The position numbers were made by a program, and so were the translations under genes. Of a DNA stretch of 64,000 bases, positions 61,804-64,000 are shown one piece after another; the first letter of the stretch is position 1, and each line of letters opens with the position of its first letter. Origin of the DNA: Companilactobacillus insicii (GTDB lineage Bacteria > Bacillota > Bacilli > Lactobacillales > Lactobacillaceae); contig NZ_RHNU01000001.1 of NCBI RefSeq assembly GCF_003946015.1, positions 1-64,000 on the forward strand, in the 5' to 3' direction. The notes under the pieces were generated by a model. The model worked only from the letters and a program-made list of their open reading frames with translations. It was not told where the DNA came from and did no database searches.

Positions 61804-64000
61804 ATGTCTGATAATAATCAACTTTTTAAAATATTAATTAAACAAATCAAATTAGATAATCTAGCTGAATCAGATCAACTATTTGATACAGCAAAATTGA
61901 ATAAACTGGAAGTTCATAAAAAAACACGTCGTTGGACTTTTCATTTTGATTTTGAAGATGTTATTCCGTTCAATGAATTCAAAGTATTTAAAAGTTCTTT
62001 GAATGATACGTTTGATGGGATTGCTACAATTGACTTTGATGTACATTCTGATAATGCTCACTTAGATGAAAAAAATATTCGTGATTATTGGAATTATGTT
62101 CTTGAAAACTGTGAAGAAAGATCTCCAGTGGTTTCTCAATTAATGAGTCAAAATCCCCCCAAGTTGGAGAATGATCAAGTGTTTTTGACGGTTTCCAACG
62201 GATTCATAGCTGATTTTATGGATGGAAAACTGATCGGTAGTATTCAAGATGCCTATTCGTCTTTAGGATTTCCTCCGTTTAAGATCAGATTGGATGTGGA
62301 CGAAGCAAAGGGTCAGGAAAAGGCTCAGGCTCTGGAAGCTGCTAAGCAGGAAGAGACAAAACATTTTCAGGATAAAGTTCAAGAGGTTGCACAAAAAAAG
62401 GCCAAGAAACCTTCATCAAATGTATCTAAAGTTGGACGTAAGATACCTGATGATTCTGAGATAATACAAATGATTAACATCAATGAAGAAGATAGGAATA
62501 AAGTCGTTGAAGGTAATATCTTTGATATTGATGTTAGAAAGTTAAAGTCTGGTAGATCACTTTTGATTTTGAAAGTAACAGATTATACATCATCATTTAG
62601 TATTAAGAAATTCTCTAATGGTGAAGATGACGAGGCATTTTTTGAAAGCTTGAATAAAGGATCTTGGATTAGAGTCCGTGGTAATATTCAAGAAGATAAC
62701 TTTTCTCGAGAGCTAGTCATCATGGCCAACGATATTAATGTTATCAAGCACGCGGAACGTCAAGATGAGGCACCTGAAGACAATAAGCGAATTGAATTGC
62801 ATGCCCATACTAATATGAGTCAAATGGATGCAATACCTAGTGCAACTGACTTAATCAAACGAGCAAGCGAATGGGGACAACCTGCAATTGCGATAACTGA
62901 TCATCGTGCATTGCAGGCATTCCCCGAAGCATATAGCGCAGGTCAAAAATATGGTGTTAAAATTGCTTACGGCGTTGAAGTTGACTTAGTGGATGAAGGT
63001 AATCCTATTGCTTATAATCTGCGTGATGAAGAGTTAAATCCGGCAGAGTATGTTATTTTTGATGTGGAAACAACAGGGCTATCCGCTGTTTATGACAGTA
63101 TCATTGAGTTAGCAGCAACTAAAATGAAAAATGGCGAAGTCATCGATTCCTTTGATGAGTTTATTAACCCAGGTCATCCGTTATCTGAATTTACAACTAG
63201 TTTAACTAGTATTACGGACGATATGGTTAAGAATGCGCCTGATGAAGCAACTATAATTCAGAAGTTTATTGATTTTGTTGGTGATGATATTCTTGCTGGA
63301 CATAATGTTACTTTTGATATTGGTTTTATAAATTCTGCATTAACGAGAATGGGACATAATCGCGTATCTGTTCCAGTAATTGACACGCTAGAAATGTCAC
63401 GTACCCTTCACTCAGAATATCGCAATCATAAGCTAGATTCTTTGGCAAAGCGATACAATATTGTTTTAGAGCACCATCATCGTGCTAATGCCGATGCTGA
63501 AACAACAGGGTATCTGATGTACAAGTTATTCGAAGAAATGGAAGATAAATTCCAAATCACTAATGTCTCGCAATTGAATGACCATGTTGGTGGTGAAGAA
63601 GCATATAAGCAAGCTCGTCCTAGTCATGCTATTTTATTAGCACAGACACAAGCAGGCTTAAAAAATATGTTTAAAATTGTTTCATATTCGATGACGGAAT
63701 ATTATTATCGAACAGCGCGCGTGCCAAGACGTCTATTGAATAAATACCGTGAAGGTATTTTGGTTGGTTCTGCTTGTAAAGATGGAGAAGTATTTAATAC
63801 CATGATGCAGAAAGGGTATGAAGATACTCGCGAAATTGCACAATACTATGATTATCTTGAAGTTATGCCTAAGCCGGTTTATCAACATTTATTAGATGCA
63901 AAATTGATCAAGGATGAAAATGGACTTGAAGAAATTTTGAAAAATATCATTAAACTTGGTAAAGAAATTAATAAACCAGTTGTGACAACAGGTGATGTTC
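61804..64000 (+). CDS. polC: DNA polymerase III alpha subunit PolC (5' part)
   Basis: PolC is the main replicative polymerase of low-GC Gram-positives. The window holds about 732 residues of some 1440; the rest lies past the edge, with no stop seen. Visible are the N-terminal domain, an OB fold (about 235-325), the start of the PHP domain at about residue 330 (RIELHAHTNMSQMDAI), and the inserted 3'-5' exonuclease with FDVETTG at 419-425, AGHNVTFDIGF and HHRANADAETTG. The PHP domain resumes after it (RPSHAILLAQTQAGLKNMF). The ATG follows AAAGGTAAG. The gene order proS-polC is standard. Confidence 0.96.
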   Translation, partial: MSDNNQLFKILIKQIKLDNLAESDQLFDTAKLNKLEVHKKTRRWTFHFDFEDVIPFNEFKVFKSSLNDTFDGIATIDFDVHSDNAHLDEKNIRDYWNYVLENCEERSPVVSQLMSQNPPKLENDQVFLTVSNGFIADFMDGKLIGSIQDAYSSLGFPPFKIRLDVDEAKGQEKAQALEAAKQEETKHFQDKVQEVAQKKAKKPSSNVSKVGRKIPDDSEIIQMININEEDRNKVVEGNIFDIDVRKLKSGRSLLILKVTDYTSSFSIKKFSNGEDDEAFFESLNKGSWIRVRGNIQEDNFSRELVIMANDINVIKHAERQDEAPEDNKRIELHAHTNMSQMDAIPSATDLIKRASEWGQPAIAITDHRALQAFPEAYSAGQKYGVKIAYGVEVDLVDEGNPIAYNLRDEELNPAEYVIFDVETTGLSAVYDSIIELAATKMKNGEVIDSFDEFINPGHPLSEFTTSLTSITDDMVKNAPDEATIIQKFIDFVGDDILAGHNVTFDIGFINSALTRMGHNRVSVPVIDTLEMSRTLHSEYRNHKLDSLAKRYNIVLEHHHRANADAETTGYLMYKLFEEMEDKFQITNVSQLNDHVGGEEAYKQARPSHAILLAQTQAGLKNMFKIVSYSMTEYYYRTARVPRRLLNKYREGILVGSACKDGEVFNTMMQKGYEDTREIAQYYDYLEVMPKPVYQHLLDAKLIKDENGLEEILKNIIKLGKEINKPVVTTGDV

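Noticed and set aside
1-64000. CRISPR arrays, tRNA or rRNA genes, insertion sequences, prophage, integration sites.
   Set aside because: No regularly spaced repeats, no cloverleaf-type sequences with CCA ends, and no transposase, integrase or phage genes were seen on either strand.

Overview
The window is a core chromosomal segment of a low-GC Gram-positive bacterium of the family Lactobacillaceae. The evidence is its AT-rich sequence, strong AGGAGG-type ribosome sites, TTG and GTG starts, Firmicute gene orders (rplU-prp-rpmA; stp-pknB-rsgA-rpe-thiN; rpmB divergent from yloU-fakA; smc-ftsY-ylxM-ffh; rpsB-tsf-pyrH-frr-uppS-cdsA-rseP-proS-polC), a LexA of Bacillus type with CGAAC-N4-GTTCG operators, and a PASTA-domain kinase. 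A Companilactobacillus-like organism is a guess from protein flavour only. Almost every gene lies on the + strand; the exceptions are five short minus-strand units (145-336, 12518-12841, rpmB, lexA, plsC).

Layout. 1-4014 is the least conserved part: a 63-residue basic protein, a type-B carboxylesterase, a small three-helix membrane protein and a large unrecognised multi-pass membrane protein. 4015-6648 holds L21 (with leader RNA), the Prp protease, L27, EF-P, a Gls24-family protein and NusB. 6692-12526 runs folD-xseA-xseB-ispA-tlyA-recN. A minus-strand gene at 12518-12841 converges on recN and has a clean promoter with two LexA boxes. 13020-23640 carries gmk-rpoZ, priA-fmt-rsmB-stp-pknB-rsgA-rpe-thiN. 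23740-29586 holds rpmB (minus) and yloU-fakA-recG-plsX-acpP. 29672-39273 is rnc-smc-ftsY-ylxM-ffh, then rpsP-rimM-trmD and rplS. 39349-40604 is lexA (minus) divergent from ynzC-yneF. 40850-52123 is an eleven-gene de novo purine operon, purEKCSQLFMNHD. 52190-53874 holds plsC (minus), a tRNA methyltransferase-like gene and a GIY-YIG gene. 53998-64000 runs rpsB-tsf, pyrH-frr-uppS-cdsA-rseP-proS and the first part of polC, cut by the window edge.

How the genes work together. Most are housekeeping: ribosome and translation factors, protein targeting (Ffh, FtsY, YlxM), chromosome and repair functions (Smc, PriA, RecG, RecN, XseAB, PolC), envelope lipid and isoprenoid supply (IspA, UppS, CdsA, PlsX, ACP, FakA, PlsC), and kinase-phosphatase signalling. 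The purine operon turns PRPP into IMP except for the PurB steps, which must be encoded elsewhere. LexA and at least two of its targets (lexA itself and the 12518-12841 gene) are visible in the same window.

The best candidate for something not well described is the SOS-controlled minus-strand gene at 12518-12841. Its promoter spacer is filled by a perfect LexA box, a second box lies in its leader, and its 3' end overlaps recN. I found no CRISPR array, tRNA, rRNA, insertion sequence or prophage, and no gene-free stretch over 300 bases.
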